64,000 nt of DNA, from positions 3,534,001 through 3,598,000 of the forward strand of contig JACCLO010000001.1 in NCBI GenBank assembly GCA_029448655.1, given 5' to 3'. Source of the stretch: Wolfiporia cocos. Taxonomy: Eukaryota; Basidiomycota; Agaricomycetes; Polyporales; Phaeolaceae. The position numbers and the translations under genes were made by a program. Positions 1-10,551 of this stretch are shown in pieces. Numbering within the stretch: the first letter of the stretch is position 1; every line of letters starts with the position of its first letter. The notes below the pieces were generated by a model that made no database searches, was not told the DNA's origin, and saw nothing but the letters and a program-made list of their open reading frames with translations.

Positions 1-119
1 TGGGTGCGGAATTGCCGACGGCAACCTGGCGTCTGTGTCATGGTCGTCGTAGCCGATTTTGACAGAGGTGTCACCGCTGGGATTGAGCTCAAGTGCCCAA
101 TTTGGGACAGCTGTTTGTC
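1..119 (-). CDS. Possible partial gene at the left edge
   Basis: On the minus strand, two frames stay open from about position 119 to the window edge. An AG acceptor preceded by a CTGAC branch-like motif lies near 120-126, so this could be an internal exon of a gene running out of the window to the left. One frame reads as an acidic, proline-containing peptide with no family I recognise. The stretch is short and nothing else supports it, so it could also be chance. Confidence 0.2.
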
Positions 120-986
120 AGCGACGAAATGCATCCGCCAGGGTCCGCGCAACAGGCGATGGCACTGGAAGAGAAATGTCCTGAAACGCGTGTTTGCACT
201 GCGCCGGGTCGTTATCAGTCATCATTCGGCACCCACTCTGTGCGGTCGTTGCAGCTTCCCGGGAGAACGTGCCACTGAGTGCGGCTGTGTCTCGTGCGGT
301 TGCTCGCGACGCCCGGCAGGTTGACGTTCGAGTGGCAGATGCAAGGAAGAGGGGCGGTCGCACTGAATGGAGACTTGGCGTTGATTCGTGCGAGGGCGGG
401 CCTCGCGGGCTGCCGTTTGTGCTGGTGACGATCCTCGTGAACGCACAGCAACAGACTCGCGATCAGGGCGGTGCGATCAGGGAGCGGCCGCGGAGGATAA
501 TGTCGACGCGAACGTCAGCGCGGGGATCAAGGGTGATCAAGATGCGGCACGATCAATGGGACGCGCCAGGCCATCAAGCAATTTAGTGGGATTAGGGCAG
601 CCGAATCTGATACACAGGCGGCGTGGCAGGCTGATCTGCCTGGATGGAGACGCGGTTGCAGGGCGGTGAACTGGCACTCGGGCTGCAGACATCAAACGGC
701 ACGAAACAAAGATGAAACGGAGGAATTTGAGTGGGAGATGATAGCAATTGACATCCGACAGTCGGATCCGGTCGACGAGTCAAGATGCGTAGAGGCGCCT
801 GCCGCCGCGCTTACAAAAGTTGTAGCACGACCGTCACGGACATGTCAAGCGCCCCCTCTCATATTCAGTTTCCATGCTTTGACTTGCCGCACAGCTCTGC
901 GCCCGCAGCGTATACCAGACGCGCCGCTCACGACCTCTGACGTCCTCTCTTGCCCCCGACCATCACCACACTCATTCACCACCGCC
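120..986. other. Region upstream of the bZIP gene, no supported gene
   Basis: Short overlapping open frames exist on both strands but none carries a recognisable domain or a coherent splice pattern. The last 150 bases before 987 are pyrimidine-rich and include a TGACGTC element near 939, which resembles a CRE/bZIP half-site. That region is probably the promoter and 5' leader of the bZIP gene (inference). Confidence 0.5.
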
Positions 987-1814
987 ATGACCCGCGGCCG
1001 CAGAAAGGACATGACCATCCCCCCCTCGCGCGCCCTGCTCCAGCAGCGCGACTACCGCGCACGCAAGGCCCGCTACGTCGCCGACCTCGAGGAGCGCGTC
1101 CGCCACACAGAGGAGGAGAACGCGCATCTCAGAGAAGAGGTCGAGATGCTCAGCGCACAGCTGCGCGCGGCAGGCCATTCGGCCCAGCGCACGAGCCCCA
1201 GCCCAGAGGTGGTGCGTCAGCCCCCCGTCCAATGTGCTTCAGTCCAATTGATCTCTGCGCTCGCTCCGCAGGCGGCCGCGACGACCGAGCTCATGCAGAC
1301 CCTCGCGGCGGCCTCATCGTCCATCGTGCGTTTCCAGCACGTTGCGCTCAACCATCAACCAGAGCTGCCCCACCCTAATACGCTGCAACTGCCGCCCATA
1401 CAGACCCACACACCAGGCCTTCTGGCAACCCCATCATTCACGCCTTCGCCGCTCCCGCCGCCACATCGCCGGCTGCCCTCGCCCCATTCGCGCATCGAGC
1501 TCCCTCCCCTACACTCCCTCCACGGCAACTTGCTCCGGTCCGAGTCGCTCGCATTTCCACCGCCCGCGCGACACGGCAAGCTCGTCGAGACGCACACGCG
1601 ACCGTACTCTGATTCAGAGTGCTGCGGAGGCTATGTGGACTGCAACGGCCTCGTCGACGAGGAGGACGAGGACCAGATAACCGAAGACACCGAGAACGAT
1701 ACTCGTGCGAGCACATCCCAGCGAATGTCTGACGTGCGCTCCACGACCGCATCCTCTCCAGGCGCCGAGGACGGCGGTAGTGCGATGCGGCACAGCACTC
1801 GGATACCCAAATAA
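987..1814 (+). CDS. bZIP transcription factor
   Basis: This is probably a nuclear DNA-binding regulator, 275 residues if read as one exon. The first 65 residues contain a basic region (key stretch QQRDYRARKAR, about residues 20-30) that runs straight into leucine-zipper heptads (LEERV, LREEVEMLSAQL). The rest is proline/serine-rich, with an acidic DEEDEDQ patch and a Cys-containing SECCGGYVDC motif near the C-terminus. The frame is open further upstream, but 987 is the ATG that immediately precedes the basic region. A 60-nt segment at 1212-1271 starts GTGCGT, ends GCAG and is a multiple of three. It may be an intron, which would join PEV to AAATTELM and remove 20 residues. The DNA target and pathway cannot be inferred. 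Confidence 0.85.
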   Translation: MTRGRRKDMTIPPSRALLQQRDYRARKARYVADLEERVRHTEEENAHLREEVEMLSAQLRAAGHSAQRTSPSPEVVRQPPVQCASVQLISALAPQAAATTELMQTLAAASSSIVRFQHVALNHQPELPHPNTLQLPPIQTHTPGLLATPSFTPSPLPPPHRRLPSPHSRIELPPLHSLHGNLLRSESLAFPPPARHGKLVETHTRPYSDSECCGGYVDCNGLVDEEDEDQITEDTENDTRASTSQRMSDVRSTTASSPGAEDGGSAMRHSTRIPK

Positions 1815-2294
1815 CGTTTCCATTCCGTCTTTTATGCTCTTGTTGTCTAATCCTAGTCTCGTGAACGTGAGTATCTGACCTGTCTTGATTCGTGGCTCTT
1901 GGCACTGACTGGCCTGGCCAGGCAATGCAATGTCGCTGTCCGTACTGCTACTATATCCTTATATTCGTCATGTCCGCTGTCCGCTGTGTTGTACTACTTG
2001 ATGTAATGCGGTGTACGCTACGCTCCCCAGTAATCCTGTAGGCATTGGAAGACCGAGCTTCTTTTGTTCTTACTATAGCTTACCCTTGTGCTCGATTTAG
2101 TGTCACGACCCCACTCCTCTACACATGCACTATGTTGGAATGACACGGTTACATGTTCTCATTTTGATTTGTGATCACCTCACGATGGCAACAGCCACGC
2201 CTGTAGACCCAGCACATTGGAAGCGGTTTTGAGGCCAGTACGTTCGCGCGGACTAGGCACCCCATTTGCAATTCGTGACGTTGACGCTGCGAAC
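1815..2294. other. 3' intergenic between convergent genes
   Basis: About 480 bases between the bZIP stop and the end of the convergent DUF6924-like gene. The sequence is AT-richer than the flanking coding DNA, as expected for 3' UTRs. I see no further gene. Confidence 0.6.
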
Positions 2295-3368
2295 CTAAGA
2301 AGTCGGCCGAGCAGCTTCCTCCAGATTTCGTACCCTCTCAGGGTAATCCCAGCGATCCATGCCCCCAAAGTCGATTGTCATAGCACCAGCCGCGAGGTTG
2401 ACCTGCAGCTCGCAAATGTGCGCAACACGCGCGCGCCAGCTGTCCCCCCTTACAACGCGGTGCGGATCAGCGACGCACGGAAATATCAGCGGTGAATACG
2501 CTCACGTCGCGGTCCCATACGGGCCCCCGTGCCGACTAACCAGCCTTGCGCACTGGTCGGCGTTCGACTTTGCGTCGTAGATCCACAGCGTCTTCCCCCC
2601 GTAGATTTCCTGGAAGCCGTCATAGTCGACGAGGCGGTTTTGCGGCCTCACGCGCCTCGTGCCCTGCAGTGGTGTCGGCGCGCGGCGCACATCAACGTCG
2701 TTGAATAGGCGGAGCGCAGCGAGGTTGGAGATGCCGGTGTATCGCGCGCGGTCTGCCGGCGGAGCGTTGACGATAGCAAAAATCGCCGGGGACGCCTTCT
2801 CTTCCTCCTCCCCCTCGTCATCGTGATCGTCCATTGCATCGTCATCGCCCCCGGGGCGCGCGGCCCCCGCGTCAGGGGACTCCTCGGCCGTGCTCCCCTC
2901 TGCTGCGGGCGGCCGCGCCGGAGCGAATTCCGCCTCACCCTCGCGGAGCTTCTCGCAGAACGCGCGCCACGCCGCGTCGTCCGTGTAGTCCGTGCGCACG
3001 AGGATGCCGAGCCCGGGCGCGTCCTCGGCGAACGCGTCATGCGGGTCGTCGTCCGTCGCCATCTCGTGCTCCTCGTACTCCGCGTCCGGGAGGGGCTGCG
3101 GCGGCGCGAGGCGTCAGCGGGAACGTGCGGCGCGCAGGTTCCTCGGGGATCTGCACGCACCGCTGCGAGCCACGCTGCCTTCCCGTCAGCAGGGAGGGCC
3201 CAAAACGCGTCCGCGGCGCGCAGCCACCACCGCCTCCTGCCCTCGCCTGGGTGATGCTGCTTCAATGCAGGATATCGGTGCTGGACGGACGCGTTCAGCC
3301 GCCAGTGCGTGCGCGAGGCATATACTGCTGACCGCAACGAATCGGGATAAGCTCGGGGATTCCGACAT
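2295..3368 (-). CDS. DUF6924-like protein of unknown function
   Basis: Four exons (3368-3333, 3280-3161, 3095-2506, 2448-2295) give a 299-residue protein. The second intron has a textbook GTGCGT donor, CTGAC branch and GCAG acceptor. The middle carries the ILVRTDYTDDAAWRAF segment typical, from memory, of the DUF6924 fold. It is followed by an acidic low-complexity spacer and a conserved C-terminal block: ISNLAALRLFNDV, QNRLVDYDGFQEIYGG, then TGDSWRAR, HICELQ and FGGMDRWDYPERVRNLEE. Tryptophans near the N-terminus (RRWWLRAADAFWALP) recall an HMG-like helix, but that is only a resemblance. The weak points are the GTCAGC donor of intron 1 and hence the exact start. No function is known to me. 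The gene is convergent with the bZIP gene. Confidence 0.8.
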
Positions 3369-3831
3369 GGCGGCGAGCGGGCTTCTGAGTTAGAGCGAGG
3401 AGAACGAGGAGTGCCGTCGCGCGTAAGGTGGGCGCGATACGCGGGCTTGAGAAATGCTAGTGTGTTTCCAAAGTGGTCACGAGACCGCACCGGGATCAAA
3501 CACTAGCGTCCAAATCAGGTAATGGATCTTACTACGCTACCGCGTGAGGACCGCTTTGGAAAGCGTGAACAGTTCGTGTACGTCGCCAATCTTTCGTATA
3601 TGCATAGAAGTAATCACAAGACACGTCGTTATCGGCTCAGCGGTGCTGCGAGGGGACGCACGGGGGGGCGAGAGGTTCTCTCGGACCGTGGAGAGTTAGC
3701 AGGCATCACGCGGGGTACTGAACTGTATTTCGAAATTCGATTCCCTACCTTGACCTACCCCGCAGGAATGTGGGGTACCCAGGCTCATTTAAGATGGTCC
3801 TGCTATGCGCCTGGCTCCCCGCCTTCCCGCC
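3369..3831. promoter_or_regulatory. Divergent intergenic region, DUF6924-like / MFS permease
   Basis: These 463 bases separate two divergently transcribed genes and presumably hold both promoters. An open frame (3522-3893, plus) overlaps the start of the permease but has no coding character. No clear TATA box or repeat was seen. Confidence 0.5.
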
Positions 3832-6069
3832 ATGCCTCCCGGAACAACAGGTACGTCGATCCTCGCTGCTCGCCCGGAGCTCTACATTATTAACGTATTG
3901 AACAACTACCGAACGCAGGTACTGAGCTCTCCCGCAGAGAGTGGGCGTTTGCATTTGCCCTGGTGACATCGCTTTTCTTTACGTGGGGCTTCGCGTACGG
4001 TGCAAGTACCCATGCCAGATGCTCCCGTCGACGCGGACAACTGACAAGAGATGTAACAGCTCCTCGATGTCCTGAATTCACACTTTCAGACCGTCTTTGG
4101 TATCTCGAAGCTTCAGAGTACGATGCTCCAGCTGGCGTACTTCGTGCGTGACCGTCACAACATAGAATGCGCCACTTCGATTAATATATTTCCAGGGTGC
4201 ATATTTGGTCTATGCACCGATTGCAGGGCTCTTTGTGAGTGTTCAACGTCCTCATCATGCCTCTGGTTAAGTCTTGAGTCCGACCGTTAGATGAACAAAT
4301 ATGGCTACAAGGTTGGCGCTGAGAGATCTCGATGAGCAATCTCGCCTTCTGATGCGTCGTTGATCGCAGAAAGGAATTCATATGGGTCTCACATATTACT
4401 CTCTCGGTTCGTGACGACTCAGATTCTTTGATTGGCACCCAGTGCTGATCTGATTCGCGCAGGTGCCATATTCTTCTGGCCATCTGCGAGATACGAGAAG
4501 TATGGTGGGTTCGTCGGCTCTACTTTTGTGATCGGTGTGTGCACTATCTACTTTTTTCGCGCAATATCCGCTCATGTTCTCGCAGGATGTGGGCTTTCTT
4601 GCTTGGAAGTGGCTGCCAACTCGTACATCACTGTGCTTGGTTCGCCGAAGTATGCAGCTGCGCGACTCAACTTCAGTCAAGGATTCCAGGGAATCGCCTC
4701 TTTCGCGGGCCCAATGATCGCTTCCAGATGGTTCTTCACGGGAAAGAACGCGACGTCGCTCTACACTGTACAATGGTAAGCTAATGGCGATCTCATATCC
4801 GCTATACCGACATCTCATATGATTTACGAAGGGTTTACGTCGCGGTAGCAGGTCTAGGGCTTATCCTAAACATATTATTCTTGTAAGTACCGTTCTACGA
4901 AACTCCATGTCAAGCAATCATCAACGTAAGCTTAGCTTCTGTCCTCTACCTGAAATATCGCAAGATGCGCTCTCAGCGGAGATGGAGAGTGTAGGCATCA
5001 AAGCAGACGAGGAGCCCTTTTGGAAGCAGTATCACTGTATATTCGGCTGGTATGCACTGTGTCTTCAATGATTGCGCTCGAGTTGGTTGACGACGATTTA
5101 TGTATCCAGGGTAGCGCAGACAACATACACGTAAGTGGTTCATAACCCAAGCCGTCTATGGTCCTTATCCATGGCCTCGTAAGCGGTGCTCAAGTTGGTG
5201 TCGCCGCCATGGCAGTGAATTTCCTCGTGGACCAGAATGTGGGCATCGATAAGCCTCTGGCGAGCCAACTCTTCTCGTACTGTCAAATCACCTTCACGGT
5301 GGGCCGGTAAGCAATCCCGCGTGCAATCTCGCTGCAGAATGTTTTGAACTTCGATTGTCGTATTCAGCTTCGTGGGAGTGGTATTGCTAAATTTTATCGA
5401 CCCTGCACTCATGCTCACCATCTATGGGCTTGCGTGTTGTGCCTTCTCCCTCGGTACCGCTTACGGGCCCGGGAAGGGTGGTGTAGGATGTCTGTTTGGG
5501 CTGTTCTTCTTCGAATCCATCTGCTATCCTGTTAGTGTATTCCTACTGCATCTCTTGGCTCACTATGTTTCTCATGAGCGTGTACGACAGGTTATCTTCA
5601 CGATGGCCACACGGAATCTGGGGCGGCACACGAAGCGTGGCTCCGGATTGGTAGTGATGGTGAGCTAGCTTATCGCCGTCCGGTCAATCCTTTGAGCTGA
5701 TGCATGGAACCAGGGCGTTGGCGGCGGCGCATGGTATCCCCCAGCGCAGGGTTCCATCGCTGATTACAACACAGCGCACTCTTACATCGTTCCATTCACG
5801 GGTTACGTAGCCATGACGGTATATGCCGTGTAAGCATTCTCCACATATTTAGGTTATTCACTGCTAATCAGCATATGCGTTCGTCCAGTGGCATGATGAT
5901 AGACCAGGCACGCAAGGGAGGCTTCCGCTTCCGCGCCGTTGACGAACTGGCGGAGAACAAGGGCAACAAGCGCGATATTGAAGATGAGGTGGACGGAGAT
6001 CACAAGTCTGCGGCATCAACAATACCGGAGATCAAGAAGGCCGAAGAGGAGTACATCGAGGCACTATGA
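3832..6069 (+). CDS. MFS sugar permease, FucP (L-fucose/glucose-galactose) type
   Basis: A plasma-membrane proton symporter is expected, carrying a hexose or deoxyhexose (family inference; the substrate is not readable). Sixteen exons yield 460 residues: 3832-3850, 3919-4001, 4060-4143, 4196-4234, 4291-4311, 4370-4406, 4463-4534, 4586-4775, 4832-4882, 4936-5049, 5110-5130, 5184-5306, 5368-5530, 5591-5659, 5714-5829, 5889-6069. The FucP-family signature FFTWGFAYGLLDVLNSHFQ spans the exon 2/3 junction in the first membrane segment. Later blocks GLSCLEVAANSYI, NFSQGFQGIASFAGP, GAQVGVAA and GGGAWYPPAQG also fit the family. The C-terminal tail is charged and cytosolic. The second intron (4002-4059) has GC..AG ends, because only that donor keeps the FAYG-LLDV frame. 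The gene converges on a nucleoside hydrolase gene 245 bases away. Confidence 0.92.
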
Positions 6070-6314
6070 TCTTCTGTTCCTTCCCACCTGGTGCCGTTTT
6101 GCCTGCGCCTGCACCCTCTCGCATGCACGTATACACGCTATCTTCACTGCAACGAACTGCGAGTCTGTGACTGGATGGCTGTCATATCCCGCCGGGAGAA
6201 ATACGCTTATCTCCAACTGTATTGTAGCTGTAAATCGTGCACACGTCTATTCTAGCAATATGTATGCCCCCGTCTTGGCGGAAATTCATAGATGTACGAA
6301 GCGGCATGTGCCTG

Positions 6315-8013
6315 CTATTGCGATGGCGTGATCCCCCAGATCCGCTGCAACATCAGGTCAAGGAGAGCCTGAGGGCCAGGGGTATCGGTGATGCATGGCA
6401 CGCCCTGTGGGTGGTCTGGGAATGCGCTCGTCTGGCTGCGTTGCTCCACCTCAACCTGCACTGGGAGCGCAGTAGATTCGTAATTCCCTGCATGATGGAA
6501 ATGATGCCGTTCGAGCTCTGCCTGCACCTCGGCACGGTTCGAGCCAGGCGCGTATGCTCCTTGGTCGTCCCTGCGGTCGACTACGAGCATCCCGCGAGTC
6601 AGTTCTCCGGTACTACACCATGAGACCATGCATCAACCATGAAACGGCGAAAAACGCTTTTACGTACCGTTCAATCTCGAATGTGCGTGTGACCGCCTTC
6701 CATCCAGCCGTCAGGGCCGGGATTACTCTCCCCGCCCCGTCCGGCACGGGCGGGTTCGCGATCGCACACCACACCGCGACGATGTCGTGCAGCTCCATCG
6801 CGTCCTTGCCGAACTCGAGCATTATGTCACGGGTGCGCTCCAGGAACGCGCTCGTAAAGTGGATCAAGGGCTGCTTGCCTGCAGGCTGAGACGGGGACAA
6901 GGTAGACTCAAAGGCTGGGTCCACGAGTGCACGGTAGGCAGGGAATGGCATCTCGTGCGGTGTGGTGATGTCGAGCGGGAGGAGGAGGAAGCGTGACAGA
7001 GGAAGCCCCAGGGAAGGGGACGGAGGCGTTAGCAGCTCACGGACGGCGTAAGGGTCGGCGAAGAAGTTGACTGAGAGAGCATATATAGGTGGTCAGTACA
7101 ACATTACTCGGGGTGTAATGATGCGTACACTCTGCGACCGGGTTGGTGTTACCAGGTACGTCGACTGCACCGCCCATGCATACTACTCGGCCAATACGCT
7201 CTCTAACGAGAGTTCTGTCGGCGCGCATGACCTGCGCGAGGTTTGTGAGGGGCCCCAGGGCTATATACGTTATGCTCCCGGAAGGTTCGGATCGTATGAT
7301 ATCCAGAGCGACCTCCACACCTGGCTTGTCCGTCAGCTCGAGATATGGGTGGCTTGCACTGTAGTCTTCGTTGATGTTCAGGTCAGGGTGCCGTTGCGCG
7401 AGTTCTCCGAGGCCATCTCTGATCGACGCACGCATTTACAAAACTCTGTGTGATCGTGCCAACGCGAATATCTCCACGTACCGACCGTGAAAATATTGTG
7501 CGCTGTGCACCTCGCCTTCAAGCGGACCATCTGCGCCTCGTGCGAGAATGACTTTCCGAGTTGATGATAGGAAAGAGAACCGAGATCGATCATCGGGCCG
7601 TTGCTCTATCTGCCGAGAGATAGCTTGGTATATCTTGAGAATGTTCAAGCTGGATTAGGCTAAGTAGAGGGATCAACGAAAGTGATATTAGGTGAAGCTT
7701 ACTAGGAGGACTGCGCATCGGTATTCCCTGATGAATGAGTTGGTGGCTACTTCGACAACTCAACTGTGACGAAGTGCACACCAAATGAGATGATTATGGC
7801 AAGCACTTCAAGCTCGCGCGAGGCTAACGCCAACAGTCTGATACATGCGTCAATAGACCAAGGACATGGATGCTAAGTTCACTAGAAGACACATACATTG
7901 CCAGGGTGTCATCGACACCAGGATCCGTGTCAACTACATATCGGTCCACAGTGATGTCGGTGGTACGTTATACCGCAGAGGACGAGATACCAACTGATTA
8001 CAGGCGTTCTCAT
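6315..8013 (-). CDS. Inosine/uridine-preferring nucleoside hydrolase
   Basis: Hydrolyses the N-glycosidic bond of ribonucleosides, releasing base and ribose for nucleoside salvage. Eight exons (8013-7995, 7933-7897, 7837-7782, 7727-7703, 7649-7482, 7418-7129, 7070-6668, 6612-6315) give 431 residues. The N-terminal IIDTDPGVDD is the family's Ca2+/ribose-binding aspartate cluster, assembled across the first junction. It is followed by LLALASRELEVLAIIISFGNTD, then TYIALGPLTNLAQ, VCMGGAVDVPGNTNPVAEFNFFADP and, near the C-terminus, the MELHDIVAVWCAI helix carrying the histidine-aspartate pair of the active site. The ATG at 8013 is the only one that gives the canonical MRTPVIIDTDPG start. The product is longer than bacterial enzymes (about 310-330 residues), with fungal insertions around RQIEQRPDDRSRFSF and the C-terminus. 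Substrate preference cannot be told. Confidence 0.93.
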
Positions 8014-8894
8014 GTTGAGCAATATCGTCTGGAATAGAACCAAAAGGCAGATCGCAGCCAGGAGATATGACGCGACGTAGATCAGGATAGGTATCGCACG
8101 TCCATCATCAGTCGCGACCACGTGATTGTGACAACTGGGACGCCACACGCACACGCGCACTAGATAATATCGCGTTGAGATAATATCGCGTTGCTGATCT
8201 GTAGTGGACATCGACACGACACAGCAATATCGTAGAGGAAAGAGGGAAGCTCGATTGCGGTGGCCGAACGATATGTACATGGATGGATAATAGTGACATG
8301 CGATCCGGGGATGGAACGAACACGTACCAAGGACCGAGCAACATAACAACTGTAACAACTAACAGTGCATGAAGTTGAGCATCAGATAAAGTGAAAGTGA
8401 TTCAGTGGGAATGCGTCCACAGCAAGTCCCCAGGCCTAGCGGCGAAGATACGGCGTGTCAGCATAAGATCGCTCAGGATATGGAACATTTATACAGACGG
8501 AAAAGTCAGAGATCTTGGTGGAAAGTGTTGTCTCACAGGGTTGCCCCTCTGAAGTAGCAAATATACAAAAGAAATATCATACAAGTCGTGAAGGGGAGAA
8601 TGAGACAAGGATGTAAAGACTGACTTATACGTCCGTGAAAAAGCGAGCCGGGCGACTTGTTCAAACATCATGCAATCAGCAGATCAAGACCAAAGGGGCA
8701 CCGACGCGCACGGCGCGCAATAATGGCGGGAAAGCGCGCCGACACAAGCAGGCGCTTTATATGGGCGGCAAAAGCCGCAGCTGTATAGTTTCAGTCACTG
8801 TGGCTGTCACGCGCCGCGCGCGCTAACGAGCGCATACTGCAATAGCGACGAGCAGCCCGAGACCGACGCCGACGCTCCTCGCACATCGCCCACT
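8014..8894. promoter_or_regulatory. Divergent promoter region, nucleoside hydrolase / RACK1
   Basis: This 881-bp region lies between two divergent genes. It holds a CACGTG box (8119-8124), a perfect 16-bp tandem duplication (8162-8193), and an inverted repeat with 8-bp arms CGGCGCGC/GCGCGCCG (8711-8718 and 8734-8741). The inverted repeat's spacer includes GGCGGGAAA, an E2F/MBF-like motif, about 165 bases before the RACK1 ATG. Roles are inferred from position only. Confidence 0.55.
8162..8193 (+). repeat. Perfect 16-bp tandem duplication
   Basis: AGATAATATCGCGTTG occurs twice back to back at 8162-8177 and 8178-8193, in the promoter region upstream of the nucleoside hydrolase start. Confidence 0.9.
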
Positions 8895-10172
8895 ATGGAA
8901 TCCCTCCGCTACCTCGGCTCGATGCCCGGCCACAAGGGCTGGATTACGGCGATCGCCACCTCGTCCGAGAACCCGGACATGATCTTGACCGCGTCGCGCG
9001 GTATGTACCTACGCTATACCGCCGTGATGTTACGCCTCATCGAAGTTTCTCCTAGACAAGACCGTCATTGTCTGGCAATTGACCCGCGATGAGGACCAGT
9101 ACGGCTACCCCAAGCGTATCCTCCACGGCCACAACCACTTCGTCTCGGATGTCGTCATCTCCTCTGACGGCCAGTTCGCTCTGTCCTCCTCCTGGGACCA
9201 CACTCTCCGCCTCTGGGACCTGAACACCGGTTCCACCACCCGCCGTTTCGTCGGCCACACCTCCGATGTCCTTTCTGTCAGCTTTAGCGCGGACAACAGG
9301 CAAATCGTCTCTGGCTCGCGCGACCAGCACATTAAGCTTTGGAACACCCTTGGCGAGTGCAAATTTGACATCAAGGAAGACGGCCACGACGGGTGGTAAG
9401 TGCAGAACCTGGCAACTGACCTCTCGCATGTACCAATACGCTATATGGGCGATAGGGTCTCCTGCGTCCGTTTCAGCCCTAACCAGCTGAACCCTGTCAT
9501 TGTCTCGTGTGGTTGGGACAAGGTCGTTAAGGTGAGATATAGTAGCTTCGTTATGAGAACGCGCGCCTTTGGCATGATGTTACAGTATATATTTGCTACT
9601 TCAGAGGGTCACACCCGATGAGACTATCAAAATCACCAAGATCTCTGACCTAGTACTGTTGTTACGGCTGTGAAACTCGTACTCACATCACCTTTGCAGG
9701 TCTGGGAGCTCACGAAGTTCAAGCTCAAGACCAACCACTACGGCCACACCGGCTACATCAACACCGTCTCTGTGTCGCCCGACGGTTCGCTGGCGGCGTC
9801 CGGTGGCAAGGACGGCATCACCATGCTTTGGGACCTTAACGAGGGCAAGCACCTCTACTCGCTCGAGGCTGGTAACATTGTCAATGCCCTTGTCTTCTCT
9901 CCCAACCGCTACTGGCTTTGCGCTGCGACTTCGACCTGCATCAAGATCTTCGACCTTGAGAGCAAGTGCGTGTCATCCGCTTCCCCCGGATTTCTCATAG
10001 CTTACATGATCATTTTAATAGGTCGATCGTCGACGAGCTCAAGCCTGACTTCGCACAGGGCGCAGGCTCACGGGAGCCTGAGTGTGTGTCGATTGCGTGG
10101 TCCGCGGATGGCCAGACCCTGTTCGGTGGCTTCACGGACAACCTCGTTCGTGTGTGGACCGTCGTCTCATAA
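8895..10172 (+). CDS. cpc2: RACK1 / Cpc2 (G-beta-like WD40 ribosomal scaffold)
   Basis: A core component of the 40S ribosomal subunit head and a scaffold for signalling kinases. Five exons (8895-9000, 9056-9395, 9456-9531, 9700-9965, 10022-10172) encode 312 residues, the usual RACK1 length. Seven WD40 repeats follow the family order, with landmark blocks [68 protein letters not shown] and a final DNLVRVWTV. The start is the first ATG and gives the canonical opening with [10 protein letters not shown]. The third intron is 168 nt, three times the local norm, and houses a box C/D snoRNA (separate entry). Yeast ASC1 also hosts snR24 in an intron, so the host-guest pairing looks conserved. Confidence 0.97.
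9571..9651 (+). ncRNA. snR24: U24 (snR24)-like box C/D snoRNA in the RACK1 intron
   Basis: Lying inside intron 3 of RACK1 (9532-9699), the element has box C ATGATGT (9574-9580), a first guide stretch ATATTTGCTACTT ending at about 9601, a degenerate D' box CAGA, a C' box CGATGAG (9616-9622), a second guide ATCACCAAGATCT (9632-9644) and box D CTGA (9645-9648). Both guide stretches resemble those of human and yeast U24 as I remember them (ATTTGCTA and ACCAAGATC). U24 guides 2'-O-methylation at a cluster of sites in 25S/28S rRNA. The terminal stem is short, so the outer ends are approximate. The RNA would be released from the debranched intron lariat. Confidence 0.87.
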
Positions 10173-10551
10173 TGTTGCTATCGCGCAAAAGCGGTATCGG
10201 GGCTGTCGGCTGGAGAGCGAGGAGGCGATGTGTTGTATTTGTCGGTTGTCGTCTATAGCCTCCAAAATGCATATGCTTGCACACACTCGCCGCATTTGGA
10301 CATCGGAAGAGCTCAAGGTGGGCGAATGATAGATTTGTATACTTGCACGGCACACTTTGACGGGGAATGACAAGAACGGAGTCTCCACCATTATTGCTGT
10401 AGGGCAGCTGCTTATCATACAATGTCGCGATTCATTGTCTACCGACGAGACACAGAGAACATCCTCATACATAGCCCAGTGACAACTATCGAACATCACT
10501 CCAAAGAAGTAAAAGGTACGTTCCCGTCAATTAGACACTCTTTCATTCATA
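10173..10551. other. Convergent 3' region, RACK1 / SDR
   Basis: These 379 bases separate two convergent stop codons. They hold only short overlapping open frames, and I see nothing further. Confidence 0.55.
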
